A stretch of 64,000 nucleotides of DNA, taken from positions 1,550,001 to 1,614,000 of the forward strand of contig NZ_CP039290.1 of assembly GCF_004798705.1 (NCBI RefSeq), given 5' to 3'. Shown here piece after piece: positions 53,731 to 62,915 of this stretch; position 1 is the first letter of the stretch; each line of letters opens with the position of its first letter. The position numbers and the translations under genes were made by a program. Under the pieces are notes generated by a model, which saw nothing but the letters and a program-made list of their open reading frames with translations, was not told the origin of the DNA and made no database searches. The DNA comes from Arthrobacter sp. PAMC25564 (GTDB taxonomy: Bacteria > Actinomycetota > Actinomycetes > Actinomycetales > Micrococcaceae).

Positions 53731-55445
53731 TAGAAGAGGCCGACGGCGTTGCCTTCGGCGTCGACGTCCATCTGGAGGGCAGCCGGGACCTTGGGCAGCC
53801 CGGGCATGGTCATCACGGCGCCGGTGAGTGCCACGATGAAGCCGGCCCCGGTCTTGGGGATAAGGTCGCGCACATGGATGGTGAAGCCCTTGGGTGCACC
53901 GAGCCTGGACGCGTCGTCGCTGAAGGAATACTGGGTCTTCGCCATGCAGACCGGGAAACCCGACCAGCCGTTCTTCTCGATTTCCGCGAGCCGTTTGAGT
54001 GCCGGGACGGAGAAATCCACGCCGTCGGCGCCGTAGATCTCCTGCGCGATGGTCCGGATTTTGTCCTCCACCGACAGCTCCAGCGGGTACAAGTGCCGGA
54101 AGGTGTGCGGTGCCTCGATGGCCGCGGCCACCTTCGCCGCCAGTTCGTCCCCGCCGTCGCCGCCGCCTCCCCGGCCCCAGACATCGGCCACGGCAGCCGG
54201 GACCCCCTCCGTGGCGCACCAGCCCAGCAGCCAGTCCAGCTCGGCCTGGCTGTCGGTGCCGAACCTGTTGACCGCCACCACCGGTGTGATGCCGAACTTC
54301 CCGACGTTGCGGATGTGGCGCTGGAGATTCACGACGCCGGCCGCCAGCGCCTCCATGTTGGGCTCCCGGAGCTGGTCCCTGGCCACGCCGCCGTGCATTT
54401 TGAGGGCCCGGATGGTGGCCACCAGCACGACGGCGGACGGCGCGACGTCGGCCACCCTCGCCTTGATGTCCATGTACTTTTCGGCACCCAGATCCGCGCC
54501 GAAGCCGGCCTCGGTGACCACGATGTCCGCCAGGCTGCGGGCGGTCTGCGTGGCGATGAGGGAGTTGCAGCCATGCGCAATATTGGCGAACGGGCCGCCG
54601 TGCACGAGGGCCGGGGTGCCGGCGATGGACTGCACCAGGTTCGGCTTGATGGCATCCATTAGCAGCATGGTCAGGGCACCCTGCACGCCCAGGTCCGCGA
54701 CCGTGACCGGCTGGCGGTCGTAGGTGTAGCCGAAGGTGATCCGGCCCAGCCTTCCGCGCAGGTCGGCGAGATCCGTGGCGAGGCAGAAGACCGCCATGAT
54801 CTCGGACGCCACGGTGATGTCGAAGCCGTCCTGCCGCGGGATGCCCTGCGCCGGTCCGCCCAGGCCGATCACCACCTCGCGGAGGGAGCGGTCGTTCATG
54901 TCCAGCACGCGCTTGAAGGTCATCCGGCGCGGATCGATGTTCAGCCCGTTGCCCTGGAAGATGTGGTTGTCCACGAGGGCCATCAGGGCGTTGTTCGCTG
55001 ACGTGACGGCGTGGAAGTCTCCGGTGAAGTGCAGGTTGATCTGGTCCATCGGCAGCACCTGTGAGTAGCCTCCGCCGGTGGCGCCGCCCTTCATGCCGAG
55101 GATGGGGCCCAGCGACGGCTCGCGCAGCGCGATCATCACCTTGTGCCCGGCACGGGCCAGGGAATCCGCCAGCCCCACCGTGGTGGTGGACTTTCCTTCG
55201 CCCGCGGGGGTGGGGGACATCGCGGACACCAGCACCACCTTGCCTGGGGCACGGGAAGGGCCGCCCGCCCTGGACAGAGCGAGCTTCGCCGGATCGATCT
55301 TGGCCTTGTAGCGGCCGTAGGGTTCCAGCGCCTCGGGATTGATGCCGGCGGCGGCAGCAACCTCCTCGATGGGCCTCATCGTGGCCTGCTGCGCGATCTG
55401 AAGGTCGCTCAGGACCGCCTTCCTGGCAGGTGTGGTCTCAGACAT
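53730..55445 (-). CDS. fhs: Formate-tetrahydrofolate ligase
   Basis: Fhs makes 10-formyl-THF from formate, THF and ATP. It has 571 residues from the ATG at 55445 ([19 protein letters not shown]). The P-loop is in [38 protein letters not shown] and [12 protein letters not shown] are hallmarks. It is followed at its 3' end by the large palindrome. Confidence 0.96.
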   Translation of the reverse strand: MSETTPARKAVLSDLQIAQQATMRPIEEVAAAAGINPEALEPYGRYKAKIDPAKLALSRAGGPSRAPGKVVLVSAMSPTPAGEGKSTTTVGLADSLARAGHKVMIALREPSLGPILGMKGGATGGGYSQVLPMDQINLHFTGDFHAVTSANNALMALVDNHIFQGNGLNIDPRRMTFKRVLDMNDRSLREVVIGLGGPAQGIPRQDGFDITVASEIMAVFCLATDLADLRGRLGRITFGYTYDRQPVTVADLGVQGALTMLLMDAIKPNLVQSIAGTPALVHGGPFANIAHGCNSLIATQTARSLADIVVTEAGFGADLGAEKYMDIKARVADVAPSAVVLVATIRALKMHGGVARDQLREPNMEALAAGVVNLQRHIRNVGKFGITPVVAVNRFGTDSQAELDWLLGWCATEGVPAAVADVWGRGGGGDGGDELAAKVAAAIEAPHTFRHLYPLELSVEDKIRTIAQEIYGADGVDFSVPALKRLAEIEKNGWSGFPVCMAKTQYSFSDDASRLGAPKGFTIHVRDLIPKTGAGFIVALTGAVMTMPGLPKVPAALQMDVDAEGNAVGLF

Positions 55446-55509
55446 CGTTGTCCTTCGGCTCGTGGCGTCGGTGGGTCTTCCGGATGGTGTTCCGGCCGGC
55501 GGTTCCGGC

Positions 55510-56775
55510 TCAGGGCGCGTGGCCCACCGGGATGTGCAGGCTCCCAAAGTGCTGTGCCGCGGCGGTGTGGTAGCTCTCCAGGGTGATGGCGGCCGTCCGT
55601 TGCCAGCCGAACCCCTGGGCGTGCAGCGAGGCGGCACGGCCCATGTCCTCCCGCGTGGCGGGGTCGTCATAGAGGGCCTCGAGGGCGTCTGCCCAGTCCT
55701 CGGGTTTGTGCCCGTCCACCAGCAGCCCGGTCCGTCCGTCGAAGATGGCGCGGGACAGCCCCCCCACCTTGGTGGCGACCACCGGCGTGCCGCAGGCCTG
55801 GGCCTCCAGGGCCACGAGCCCGAAGGATTCGCTGTAGGAGGGCATCACGACGACGTCGGCCGAGCGGTACCAGCCGGCCAGCTCCGGCGCGCTGACCGGC
55901 GGGTGGTGGGTGGCGACGTCGTCCATCCCGGCGGCGCTGATCAGCGACTTCAGGTCAAAGTCCTTCGCACCGCTGATGGCGCCCAGGACCGTGAGCTGCA
56001 GGTCGATGTCCGGGCGGCGGGATCGGAGCAGCGCGGCCGCCTTGATCAGGACCTGCGGGCCTTTGAGCCGCTGGATCCGGCCGGCGAACAGCAGATGGAA
56101 CCTGCCGGGCGGAACTCCGTGCGCCGCCCGGGAGCGGCCCCGGAAGGCGGGGGTGAAGACGGTCAGGTCCACGCCCGGCGGCGCCACGTCAATGTGGTCT
56201 GGGTCGGCGTTGTAGTGGGAGACCAGCTCCGCGGCTTCGGTCCCGGTATTGGCGATCAGCCGGGTGGCGGCGTCGACGATCCGCTGCTCGCCGTCCTCGC
56301 GCCGGCGCGGTTCCGGCTGTTCACCGGACTCCAGCAGCAGGTTCTTGACCTTGGCCATGGTGTGCATGGTGTGTACCAGCGGCAGCCCCCAGAGCTGGGA
56401 CAGTTCGAGCCCGGCCACCCCGGACACCCAGTAGTGCGAATGGATCATGTCGTAACGGCCGTGCGGCTGGAGGTGCCGGATCCGGTCGACCTCGGCGACC
56501 ATGCTGTGCAGCAGCTCCGGCAGTGCCTCCTTGGGCAGTTTCCGCGGCGGACCTGCCATGACATTGTGGACGCACACTCCCGGGGAGGGATGTTCGACGG
56601 CGGCCTGCCCGGCGGCGGTGGACCGCGTGAAGATCTCCACTTCGACGCCGGTCTCCGCGAGGGCCGCGGCCAGTGCCCGGACGTAGACGTTCATGCCGCC
56701 GGCGTCGCCCGATCCGGGCTGCTCCATCGGCGAGGTATGCAGGGAGAGGAAGGCGACACGCCGGATCAGCGACAT
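55510..56775 (-). CDS. mshA: D-inositol-3-phosphate glycosyltransferase MshA
   Basis: First enzyme of mycothiol synthesis: it joins UDP-GlcNAc to 1L-inositol-3-phosphate. It has 421 residues from the ATG at 56775, which follows GAGGAGGGG. The diagnostic [20 protein letters not shown] at the N-terminus is present, then GT4 motifs [15 protein letters not shown] and [18 protein letters not shown]. Ino1, GlmM and GlmS in this window supply its substrates. Confidence 0.95.
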   Translation of the reverse strand: MSLIRRVAFLSLHTSPMEQPGSGDAGGMNVYVRALAAALAETGVEVEIFTRSTAAGQAAVEHPSPGVCVHNVMAGPPRKLPKEALPELLHSMVAEVDRIRHLQPHGRYDMIHSHYWVSGVAGLELSQLWGLPLVHTMHTMAKVKNLLLESGEQPEPRRREDGEQRIVDAATRLIANTGTEAAELVSHYNADPDHIDVAPPGVDLTVFTPAFRGRSRAAHGVPPGRFHLLFAGRIQRLKGPQVLIKAAALLRSRRPDIDLQLTVLGAISGAKDFDLKSLISAAGMDDVATHHPPVSAPELAGWYRSADVVVMPSYSESFGLVALEAQACGTPVVATKVGGLSRAIFDGRTGLLVDGHKPEDWADALEALYDDPATREDMGRAASLHAQGFGWQRTAAITLESYHTAAAQHFGSLHIPVGHAP

Positions 56776-56977
56776 TGTTTCCCCTCCTCTGCGGACTGCA
56801 TTTCGATAAAACATTACTCCTGTACCGCGGGCGGGCTCCCGCCGGCCGGTGCGGGGCCAACGGCGTCATCATCGAGCCACGGTCATCTTGCCGTGGGTGT
56901 GCGCTGGATTTCCCCGGTTTTGCGACCACGACGCCGGGAATCACCGGGCGTTCCGGCCGGCGCGCCGGGCGCGGCCG

Positions 56978-58453
56978 TCAAACCCGGGGAAACCCGGCGT
57001 CGTGCCCCGGAGCGGGGCCGTCCCCGCCACGCCAGAGCAGCGCCAGTTCCGGGAACGCGGCCTCATAGCCGGCGAGCAGCTGCCCGGCGAGGACCTCCGA
57101 ATCGACCAGGGGATGCCGGGCGAAGGCCGCGAGGGCCGCCTGCCGCCGGCCCTGCCCGGCTGCCTGCCCGGCTGACAGTCCGGCCGCCTGCACGACGAGG
57201 CGTTCGACGTCCTTGACCCGCCGCATCAGCGCCAGCTGCGCCGGAGCCGGGCGGTCCTGCGGCAGCGGCACGACGCCGTCGGGGCTCACCCGGCACGGAA
57301 CCTCGACAACGGCGTCCGCGGGCAGCCCCGGGACCGCGGGGACCAGGCCGGGACCTGCGCCCGGCACCGTGTTGGGGGTATTGAGGATCAGCTCCGCTTC
57401 GCCGCCGCCGGACAGGGCCCGCATGGCCGCCAGGGCGACGCGTTCATAGCCGCCGCCGTCCAGGTCGCTCTCGTCCCGGCGCTCGCCCGCCGTCCGAGCC
57501 TCGGCCAGATAACCTTCTTCGCGGGACCGGCGCGCAGCCTCCCAAAGCGGATACGCCTCCGGCCCCGCGGCCGCCAGCCGCGGGTACAGCGCCGACTGCT
57601 GCCGGTCAATGGACTCGCCGCGGGTCTGGGCGGAGGCCCGGATCCCGGCCACGGCGCGGACGGTGTCGTAGTAGTAATAGAGGTACTCGTTCGGCAGGCA
57701 GCCAAGGCCGGCGAGGAATTCCTGGCCAAACAGCCGGCCTTCCTCGAAGCCTGCCAGTGCCGCGGCATCCGCCAACAGCTCCGGCAGAACATCCCGGCCG
57801 CCGGACTCCAGCCGGTAGAGCCAGCCCAGGTGGTTGAGCCCGTAGTAGCCCACGCCGTCGAGAATTCCGTCGAGCTTCCCCTGGAGCCTTCCCTCCGGGA
57901 GGGCGACGCCGGCGGCCCGCGCCGCCCGGTGCACGAGGCCGCTGGCGGAATCGCAGATGCCGACAACCCTGTGGCCGAGCACGGGGACCAGCGCCTCCGT
58001 GACGATGCCCGCCGGATTGGTGAAGTTGAGCAGCCACGCCTCCGGGCACCGGCGCCGCATCTCCGCCGCGAGCTCGAGCATCCGGGGGATCGACCGCAGG
58101 GCATAGGAGATTCCGCCGGCGCCGGTGGTCTCCTGGCCGAGGAGCCCCAGGTCCAGGGCGATCCGCTCGTCCGCCGTCCGGCCGGCGGTGCCGCCCGGGC
58201 GGATCGCGGCAAACACCATGTCCGTGCCGTCGAGCGCCTCGGCGAGGGAGGTGGTGGCGCGGACCGTGGGGAAGCCAGCGTCCGTGGACTGCCCGGCGAG
58301 CGAGGCCAGGACCGCGTCGACGGCGGCCAGCCGGCCGGCGTCGACGTCGTACAGGACGAGCTCCCGGACGAGCCCCGCGAAGGGTCCGGAGGAGAGGGCC
58401 CGGTAGACCAGCGGAACCCGGAACCCGCCGCCGCCGGCAATCATGAGCCGCAT
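56978..58453 (-). CDS. Family 4 glycosidase (6-phospho-beta-glucosidase-like)
   Basis: 491 residues, NAD- and metal-dependent GH4 enzyme. The N-terminal GGGGFRVPLVYRAL is the dinucleotide site; NFTNPAGIVTEALVPVLG, GICDSASG (metal-binding Cys) and YYGLNHLGWLY (His) match the family. The family acts on 6-phospho-glucosides or related substrates; the exact sugar is not evident. The last 80 residues are Ala/Gly-rich. It is divergent from the kinase gene; both appear leaderless. The ATG at 58453 has TAGACT six bases upstream. Confidence 0.88.
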   Translation of the reverse strand: MRLMIAGGGGFRVPLVYRALSSGPFAGLVRELVLYDVDAGRLAAVDAVLASLAGQSTDAGFPTVRATTSLAEALDGTDMVFAAIRPGGTAGRTADERIALDLGLLGQETTGAGGISYALRSIPRMLELAAEMRRRCPEAWLLNFTNPAGIVTEALVPVLGHRVVGICDSASGLVHRAARAAGVALPEGRLQGKLDGILDGVGYYGLNHLGWLYRLESGGRDVLPELLADAAALAGFEEGRLFGQEFLAGLGCLPNEYLYYYYDTVRAVAGIRASAQTRGESIDRQQSALYPRLAAAGPEAYPLWEAARRSREEGYLAEARTAGERRDESDLDGGGYERVALAAMRALSGGGEAELILNTPNTVPGAGPGLVPAVPGLPADAVVEVPCRVSPDGVVPLPQDRPAPAQLALMRRVKDVERLVVQAAGLSAGQAAGQGRRQAALAAFARHPLVDSEVLAGQLLAGYEAAFPELALLWRGGDGPAPGHDAGFPRV

Positions 58454-58459
58454 GCGGAC

Positions 58460-58465
58460 AGTCTA
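58460..58465 (-). promoter_or_regulatory. Candidate leaderless -10 of the GH4 gene
   Basis: TAGACT on the minus strand with 6 bases to the ATG at 58453; no Shine-Dalgarno. Confidence 0.5.
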
Positions 58466-58532
58466 TTCGGTGCTGTTCCTTGCCGGTGCCCGGCCGCTGG
58501 CACTCCGTCTATCCCCGGGTACGGGGACGGCG

Positions 58533-58538
58533 TAGTCT
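58533..58538 (+). promoter_or_regulatory. Candidate leaderless -10 of the PfkB kinase gene
   Basis: TAGTCT with 7 bases to the ATG at 58546; no Shine-Dalgarno. It lies 67 bp from the opposing GH4 -10, so the two promoters may share an operator. Confidence 0.5.
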
Positions 58539-58545
58539 GCCATAC

Positions 58546-59637
58546 ATGGACGCGAATCCAATGCGGCGCTACGATCCGCTGTCCGCCGTCCGCAGCCCGG
58601 CGTCGGAGGGTTTCGACCTGCTCCTGACCGGCACCGTCTTCCAGGACATCATCTTCACCGGGCTGCCGCACCTGCCCCGGGCCGGCACCGAAATCTGGAG
58701 CGAGGGGATGGGCAGCTGCCCCGGCGGGGTAGCCAACCAGGCGATTGCCGCGGCCCGGCTGGGGCTGCGGACCGGGCTGGCCGCCGCGTTCGGGGACGAC
58801 GGCTACGGCGACTTCAACTGGAAGATCCTGGCCGGGCAGGAACACGTTGACCTGTCCCTGTCCCGGCGCGTTCCGGGCTGGCACTCGCCCGTCACGGTGT
58901 CCCTCAGCGTCGAGAAGGACCGCTCGATGGTGACGCACGGCCATCCGGCGCCGGTGACCTCGACCGAACTGATCGGATGCCCGCCGCCGGCGCTCGCGGC
59001 CATCGCGGAACTCGGCGAGGAAATGGAACCATGGGCCCTGGACGCCGGCAAGGCCGGCGTCCGGTTGTTCGGCGACGTCGGCTGGGACCCCACGGGCGCC
59101 TGGTCCGCCGCCCGGCTGGAGAACCTGCAGTATTTCCACGCCTTTATGCCCAACCAGCACGAAGCGATGGCGTTCACCGGCCGCGACAATCCCTGGTCCG
59201 CGCTGTATTCGCTCGCGGACAAGGTGCCGGTGGCCGTCGTGACGCTGGGCCCCCAGGGCGCCATGGCCGTCGATTCCGAAACGGGCGAAGAGGAATGGGT
59301 GCCCTCCCTGCCGGTCTCGGCCTACGATCCCACCGGCGCCGGGGACTGCTTCGGCGCGGCCTTCATCGTGGGCTGCCTGGCCGGCTGGCCGCTCGGGGAC
59401 AGGCTCCGTTTCGCCAACCTGTGCGCCGCCCTGGCCGTGCAGGAGGTGGGCGGTTCGCTTGCGGCGCCCGGCTGGGGGGACATCGCCGACTGGTGGCAAC
59501 GGGCCAACGCCCGGAAGGAGCGGCAGGGCAGCCAGTGGCTGCGCCGCTATCGCTTCCTCGAGGAGATCGTCCGGGATGTGCCGCCGGAGGCGCAGCGGCG
59601 CGCGACGGCGACCATCGCGCACCTTTCGGACGCGTAG
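58546..59637 (+). CDS. PfkB-family sugar kinase
   Basis: 363 residues, ribokinase/PfkB fold. SCPGGVANQAIAAARLGLRTG is the first signature and YDPTGAGDCFGAAFIVG the second, with the catalytic Asp in GAGD. FDLLLTGTVFQDIIFTGLP is the N-terminal strand. The substrate is unknown; pairing with a GH4 glycosidase suggests a shared sugar pathway. Confidence 0.88.
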   Translation: MDANPMRRYDPLSAVRSPASEGFDLLLTGTVFQDIIFTGLPHLPRAGTEIWSEGMGSCPGGVANQAIAAARLGLRTGLAAAFGDDGYGDFNWKILAGQEHVDLSLSRRVPGWHSPVTVSLSVEKDRSMVTHGHPAPVTSTELIGCPPPALAAIAELGEEMEPWALDAGKAGVRLFGDVGWDPTGAWSAARLENLQYFHAFMPNQHEAMAFTGRDNPWSALYSLADKVPVAVVTLGPQGAMAVDSETGEEEWVPSLPVSAYDPTGAGDCFGAAFIVGCLAGWPLGDRLRFANLCAALAVQEVGGSLAAPGWGDIADWWQRANARKERQGSQWLRRYRFLEEIVRDVPPEAQRRATATIAHLSDA

Positions 59638-59650
59638 CCGGCCGGCGTAC

Positions 59651-59786
59651 GGCGCGAGCAGATGGGCATGCCCCGTGCGGTGCTGAGCCCCGGTCCCCTT
59701 CACCGTTGCGCATGCCCCGTGCCCGGGCCGGGGCATGGACATAGTCCCGCTGGGCCCGCTCTCTGGCGCGAACAATGGGCATGTCC
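59651..59786. repeat. Repetitive intergenic element before alr
   Basis: GGCGCGAGCAGATGGGCATG (59651-59670) recurs as GGCGCGAACAATGGGCATG (59765-59783), same strand. Between them a CATGCCCCG/CGGGGCATG hairpin (59711-59737) carries related sequence. No gene is visible. It looks like a cluster of dispersed-repeat units. Confidence 0.5.
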
Positions 59787-59831
59787 TCCGGGGGCCGGTG
59801 GCCGGAATTATCCGGTGTGCACTGCCGCCCC

Positions 59832-59837
59832 TAGAAT
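59832..59837 (+). promoter_or_regulatory. Candidate leaderless -10 of alr
   Basis: TAGAAT, then 6 bases to the GTG start of alr; no Shine-Dalgarno. Confidence 0.55.
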
Positions 59838-59843
59838 CGATAC

Positions 59844-61103
59844 GTGACTTACCCAGCAGCGACAGGCGACTTCCGCACCGATATGGCGGCCGCAGCGGCC
59901 CGCCCCGAGGAGCGTTCGGCAGTAATCGACCTCGAGGCCATCCGGCACAATGTGCGCCGGCTGGCGGCCGTGGCCTCGCCGGCCCAGGTCATGGCAGTGG
60001 TCAAGGCCGACGCATACGGGCATGGCGCCGTTCCGGTGGCCCGGGCCGCCCTCGGTGCCGGCGCGGGCTGGCTCGGCGTGGCCCACATTTCCGAGGCGCT
60101 GGCCCTGCGCGCGGCCGGGATCGAGGCACCGCTGCTGGCCTGGCTGCACACCCCGGAGAGCAACTTCGCCGCCGCCGTCGCCGCCGGCATCGACATCGGC
60201 TGCTCGGGCTGGGAGCTGGACCGGGTGGTGGCAGCGGTCCGTGATCAGGAACGGCCCGCCCGCATCCACCTGAAGGTGGACACCGGCCTGGGCCGCAACG
60301 GCGCCACCCTGGCAGCCTGGGACGCCGTCGTCGGCGAGGCCATGGAGTACCAGGACCAGGGCCTGCTGCGGGTGGTGGGCATCTTCTCCCACCTGGCCGT
60401 CGCCGACGAGCCCGAGCGTCCGGAAACCGACGAGCAGCTGGCCGTTTTCCGCGAGGCCCTCGCCATCGCCCAGGACGCCGGCGCGGACCCCGAAGTGCGC
60501 CACCTCGCCAACACTCCGGCCACCCTGTCCCGCCCCGACACGCACTTTGACCTGGTCCGGGTGGGCCTGGGCATCTATGGGCTGTCCCCCTTCGAAGGGC
60601 AGAGCTCCGCGGAGCTGGGGCTGCGCCCGGCCATGACGGTCCGCACGGTCGTGTCACACTGCAAGGACGTGCCCGCCGGCCAGGGCGTCTCCTACGGCCT
60701 GAACTACCGCACCGCCGGGGCCAGCACCCTGGGGCTCATCCCGCTGGGCTACGCCGACGGTGTCCCGCGCGTTGCCACCGGCGGCCCGGTCCGGGTGGAG
60801 GGCGTGAACTACCCGGTCGTCGGCCGGATCGCGATGGACCAGATGGTGATCGACCTCGGACCGCGCAACGTGACCGCCGGCGGCCCGAGCATCCTCGGGG
60901 CCCAAGCCGTGCTGTTCGGGAACGGCGAGGACGGCGGCCCGACGGCGGAGGACTGGGCCCGCGCCGCCGGGACCAACAACTACGAGATCGTCACCCGGAT
61001 CAGCCCCCGGGTGCCGCGCCGCTACATCAACGAAGTACCCTACCCCCACGACGGGGGCGCCGCCGTGGCCGGAGCATCCGGCAACAACAAGGCCACGCCG
61101 TGA
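59844..61103 (+). CDS. alr: Alanine racemase
   Basis: Alr makes D-alanine for peptidoglycan. It has 419 residues with GTG start; an extra N-terminal stretch of about 25 residues precedes SAVIDLEAIRHNVRRL. The PLP lysine is in VVKADAYGHGAV, and the second catalytic Tyr is expected in VSYGLNYRTAG; VGRIAMDQMVIDLG is typical. Its stop overlaps tsaE (GTGA), so it heads the t6A gene cluster. Confidence 0.96.
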   Translation: MTYPAATGDFRTDMAAAAARPEERSAVIDLEAIRHNVRRLAAVASPAQVMAVVKADAYGHGAVPVARAALGAGAGWLGVAHISEALALRAAGIEAPLLAWLHTPESNFAAAVAAGIDIGCSGWELDRVVAAVRDQERPARIHLKVDTGLGRNGATLAAWDAVVGEAMEYQDQGLLRVVGIFSHLAVADEPERPETDEQLAVFREALAIAQDAGADPEVRHLANTPATLSRPDTHFDLVRVGLGIYGLSPFEGQSSAELGLRPAMTVRTVVSHCKDVPAGQGVSYGLNYRTAGASTLGLIPLGYADGVPRVATGGPVRVEGVNYPVVGRIAMDQMVIDLGPRNVTAGGPSILGAQAVLFGNGEDGGPTAEDWARAAGTNNYEIVTRISPRVPRRYINEVPYPHDGGAAVAGASGNNKATP

Positions 61104-61726
61104 GCGCGGCGGCCTGGCAACGGACGCTCGAAGTCCAGACGGCGGAGCACACCCATACCCTCGGGGCGGCCCTCGGCGCCCAGCTGGCGGCGGGGGATCT
61201 CGTGATCCTCACCGGCGAACTCGGGGCGGGCAAGACGACGTTCACCCAGGGGCTCGGCGAAGGGATGGGCGTGCGCGCCGGCATCATTTCACCGACCTTC
61301 GTGCTGGTCCGCATCCACCCCAACCTGCCCGACGGCCCGCGCCCGGGCGGCCCGGACCTCGTGCACGTGGACGCGTACCGGCTGGAGTCCGCATCCGAAA
61401 TCGATGACATTGACCTCGAAAACACGATGGACAGCGCCGTCACCGTCGTCGAATGGGGCCGCGACCGGGTGGAACACCTGAGCGAGAGCCGGCTCGAGGT
61501 GGACCTGTACCGCGCGCTGGGCGGCACCCCGGCGGCTTCGTCCGGGCACGGCTCGCCGGGACCGGCGGAGGCCGGCGGCGTCCTGGACTTTGACACGGAC
61601 GACGACGGCGAGCCCCGCACCGTGGTGATCCGCGGCTTCGGTCCGCGCTGGGCACAGCCCCCGGCGCTTCCCGGGCTCCCGATCCTTCCCGGGACCCTTC
61701 CCGCCGCCGCGGAAGGGAACTCCTGA
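61100..61726 (+). CDS. tsaE: t6A biosynthesis ATPase TsaE
   Basis: TsaE is the ATPase that resets the TsaB-TsaD complex in t6A37 tRNA modification. It has 208 residues, longer than the usual 150-165 owing to a Gly/Ala/Pro insertion and C-terminal extension after about residue 140. The Walker A GELGAGKTT is at residues 39-47; SPTFVLVRIHP and HVDAYRLES follow. GTG start coupled to alr; its stop shares a base with tsaB. Confidence 0.95.
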   Translation: MSAAAWQRTLEVQTAEHTHTLGAALGAQLAAGDLVILTGELGAGKTTFTQGLGEGMGVRAGIISPTFVLVRIHPNLPDGPRPGGPDLVHVDAYRLESASEIDDIDLENTMDSAVTVVEWGRDRVEHLSESRLEVDLYRALGGTPAASSGHGSPGPAEAGGVLDFDTDDDGEPRTVVIRGFGPRWAQPPALPGLPILPGTLPAAAEGNS

Positions 61727-62397
61727 TGCTGATCCTCGCCATCGACACCTCCGCCGTGGCCAGCGCCGCCCTCGTTTCCGATGGTGCGACGGAGTCCCGG
61801 CTGGGCAGCTTCGCCACCGAGGACACCCGCAGCCACGCGGAAGTCCTGGCACCGGGGATCGAGCGGCTCCTGGCCGAGGCCGGCCTGGCCGGCGCCGACG
61901 TCGACGCCATCGTCACAGGGGTGGGCCCGGGCCCCTTCACCGGCCTGCGCTCGGGGATCGTCACCGCCCGCACCCTCGCCTTTGTCTGGAATAAACCGCT
62001 GTACGGCGTCATGAGCCTGGACGCGATCGCCCTCGACGTGGCCCGGTCAGCCGAGGCGCCGCCGGAGTTCCTGGTGGCGACCGATGCGCGGCGCAAGGAG
62101 GTCTACTGGGCCCGGTACACCCTCACCGGCGCCCGGTTGCCGCGGCTCCTCGATGGCCCGCACGTGGGGTTCGCCGCGGACCTCCCCGGGCTGCCGGTCT
62201 ATGGCGCCGGGGCCGGGATTTACTCCGGGGTGCTCCACGCCGTCCCCGGATTCAGCGACCGGCAGCCGGAGGCCCTCGGGCTGGGCAGGCTGGCGCTCGC
62301 CCGGCTCGCGGCAGGAGAACAGCTGCTGGATTCGACCCCGCTGTACCTGCGCGAGTCCGACGCCCAGGTGCCGGGCCCCCGGAAGCGCGCGCTGTGA
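61726..62397 (+). CDS. tsaB: t6A biosynthesis protein TsaB
   Basis: TsaB is the inactive paralogue that dimerises with TsaD. It has 223 residues. MLILAIDTSAVASAALVSDG at the N-terminus and TGVGPGPFTGLRSGIVTA are diagnostic. It starts on the last base of the tsaE stop and overlaps rimI by four bases. Confidence 0.95.
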   Translation: MLILAIDTSAVASAALVSDGATESRLGSFATEDTRSHAEVLAPGIERLLAEAGLAGADVDAIVTGVGPGPFTGLRSGIVTARTLAFVWNKPLYGVMSLDAIALDVARSAEAPPEFLVATDARRKEVYWARYTLTGARLPRLLDGPHVGFAADLPGLPVYGAGAGIYSGVLHAVPGFSDRQPEALGLGRLALARLAAGEQLLDSTPLYLRESDAQVPGPRKRAL

Positions 62398-62915
62398 GCC
62401 GCGCGGAAACGCCGTCTACGGCGCCGGGCACGGTGACGCTGCGGGCCATGGATGTCGCGGACATCCCGGCCGTCCACGAGCTGGAGCGCCGGCTGTTCCC
62501 GGTAGACGCTTGGCCCCTGCAGATGTTCTTCGATGAGCTGGCACAACGGGAAACCCGCCGCTACCTCGTCGCGGAGCTCGACGGCGGGATCGTGGGCTAC
62601 GCCGGGCTGATGTGCATCGAGCCGATCGCGGACGTCCAGACCATCGCCGTCGTGCCGGAACAGGAAGGCAAGGGCATCGGCTCGGCCCTGCTCACCGAGC
62701 TCATCAGGGAGGCCCGGCGGCGCCATGCCGAGGACGTGCTGCTGGAGGTCAGGGCGGACAACCCGCGTGCCCAGCGGCTCTATCTCCGCTTCGGCTTCGA
62801 ACAGATCCATGTCCGGCGCCGCTACTACCGCGACGGCGTCGACGCCCTGATCATGCGGCTCCGGCTGAACGCCCCACCACCGTCCGAGCAGCCCAGGGAA
62901 GCAGGCCGCCCATGA
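62394..62915 (+). CDS. rimI: Ribosomal protein S18 alanine N-acetyltransferase RimI
   Basis: GNAT acetyltransferase, 173 residues. The acetyl-CoA loop is in [16 protein letters not shown] (Q/RxxGxG/A), followed by [18 protein letters not shown], the usual RimI motif. GTG start overlapping tsaB; stop overlapping tsaD. The order tsaB-rimI-tsaD is common in actinobacteria. Confidence 0.92.
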   Translation: MSRAETPSTAPGTVTLRAMDVADIPAVHELERRLFPVDAWPLQMFFDELAQRETRRYLVAELDGGIVGYAGLMCIEPIADVQTIAVVPEQEGKGIGSALLTELIREARRRHAEDVLLEVRADNPRAQRLYLRFGFEQIHVRRRYYRDGVDALIMRLRLNAPPPSEQPREAGRP

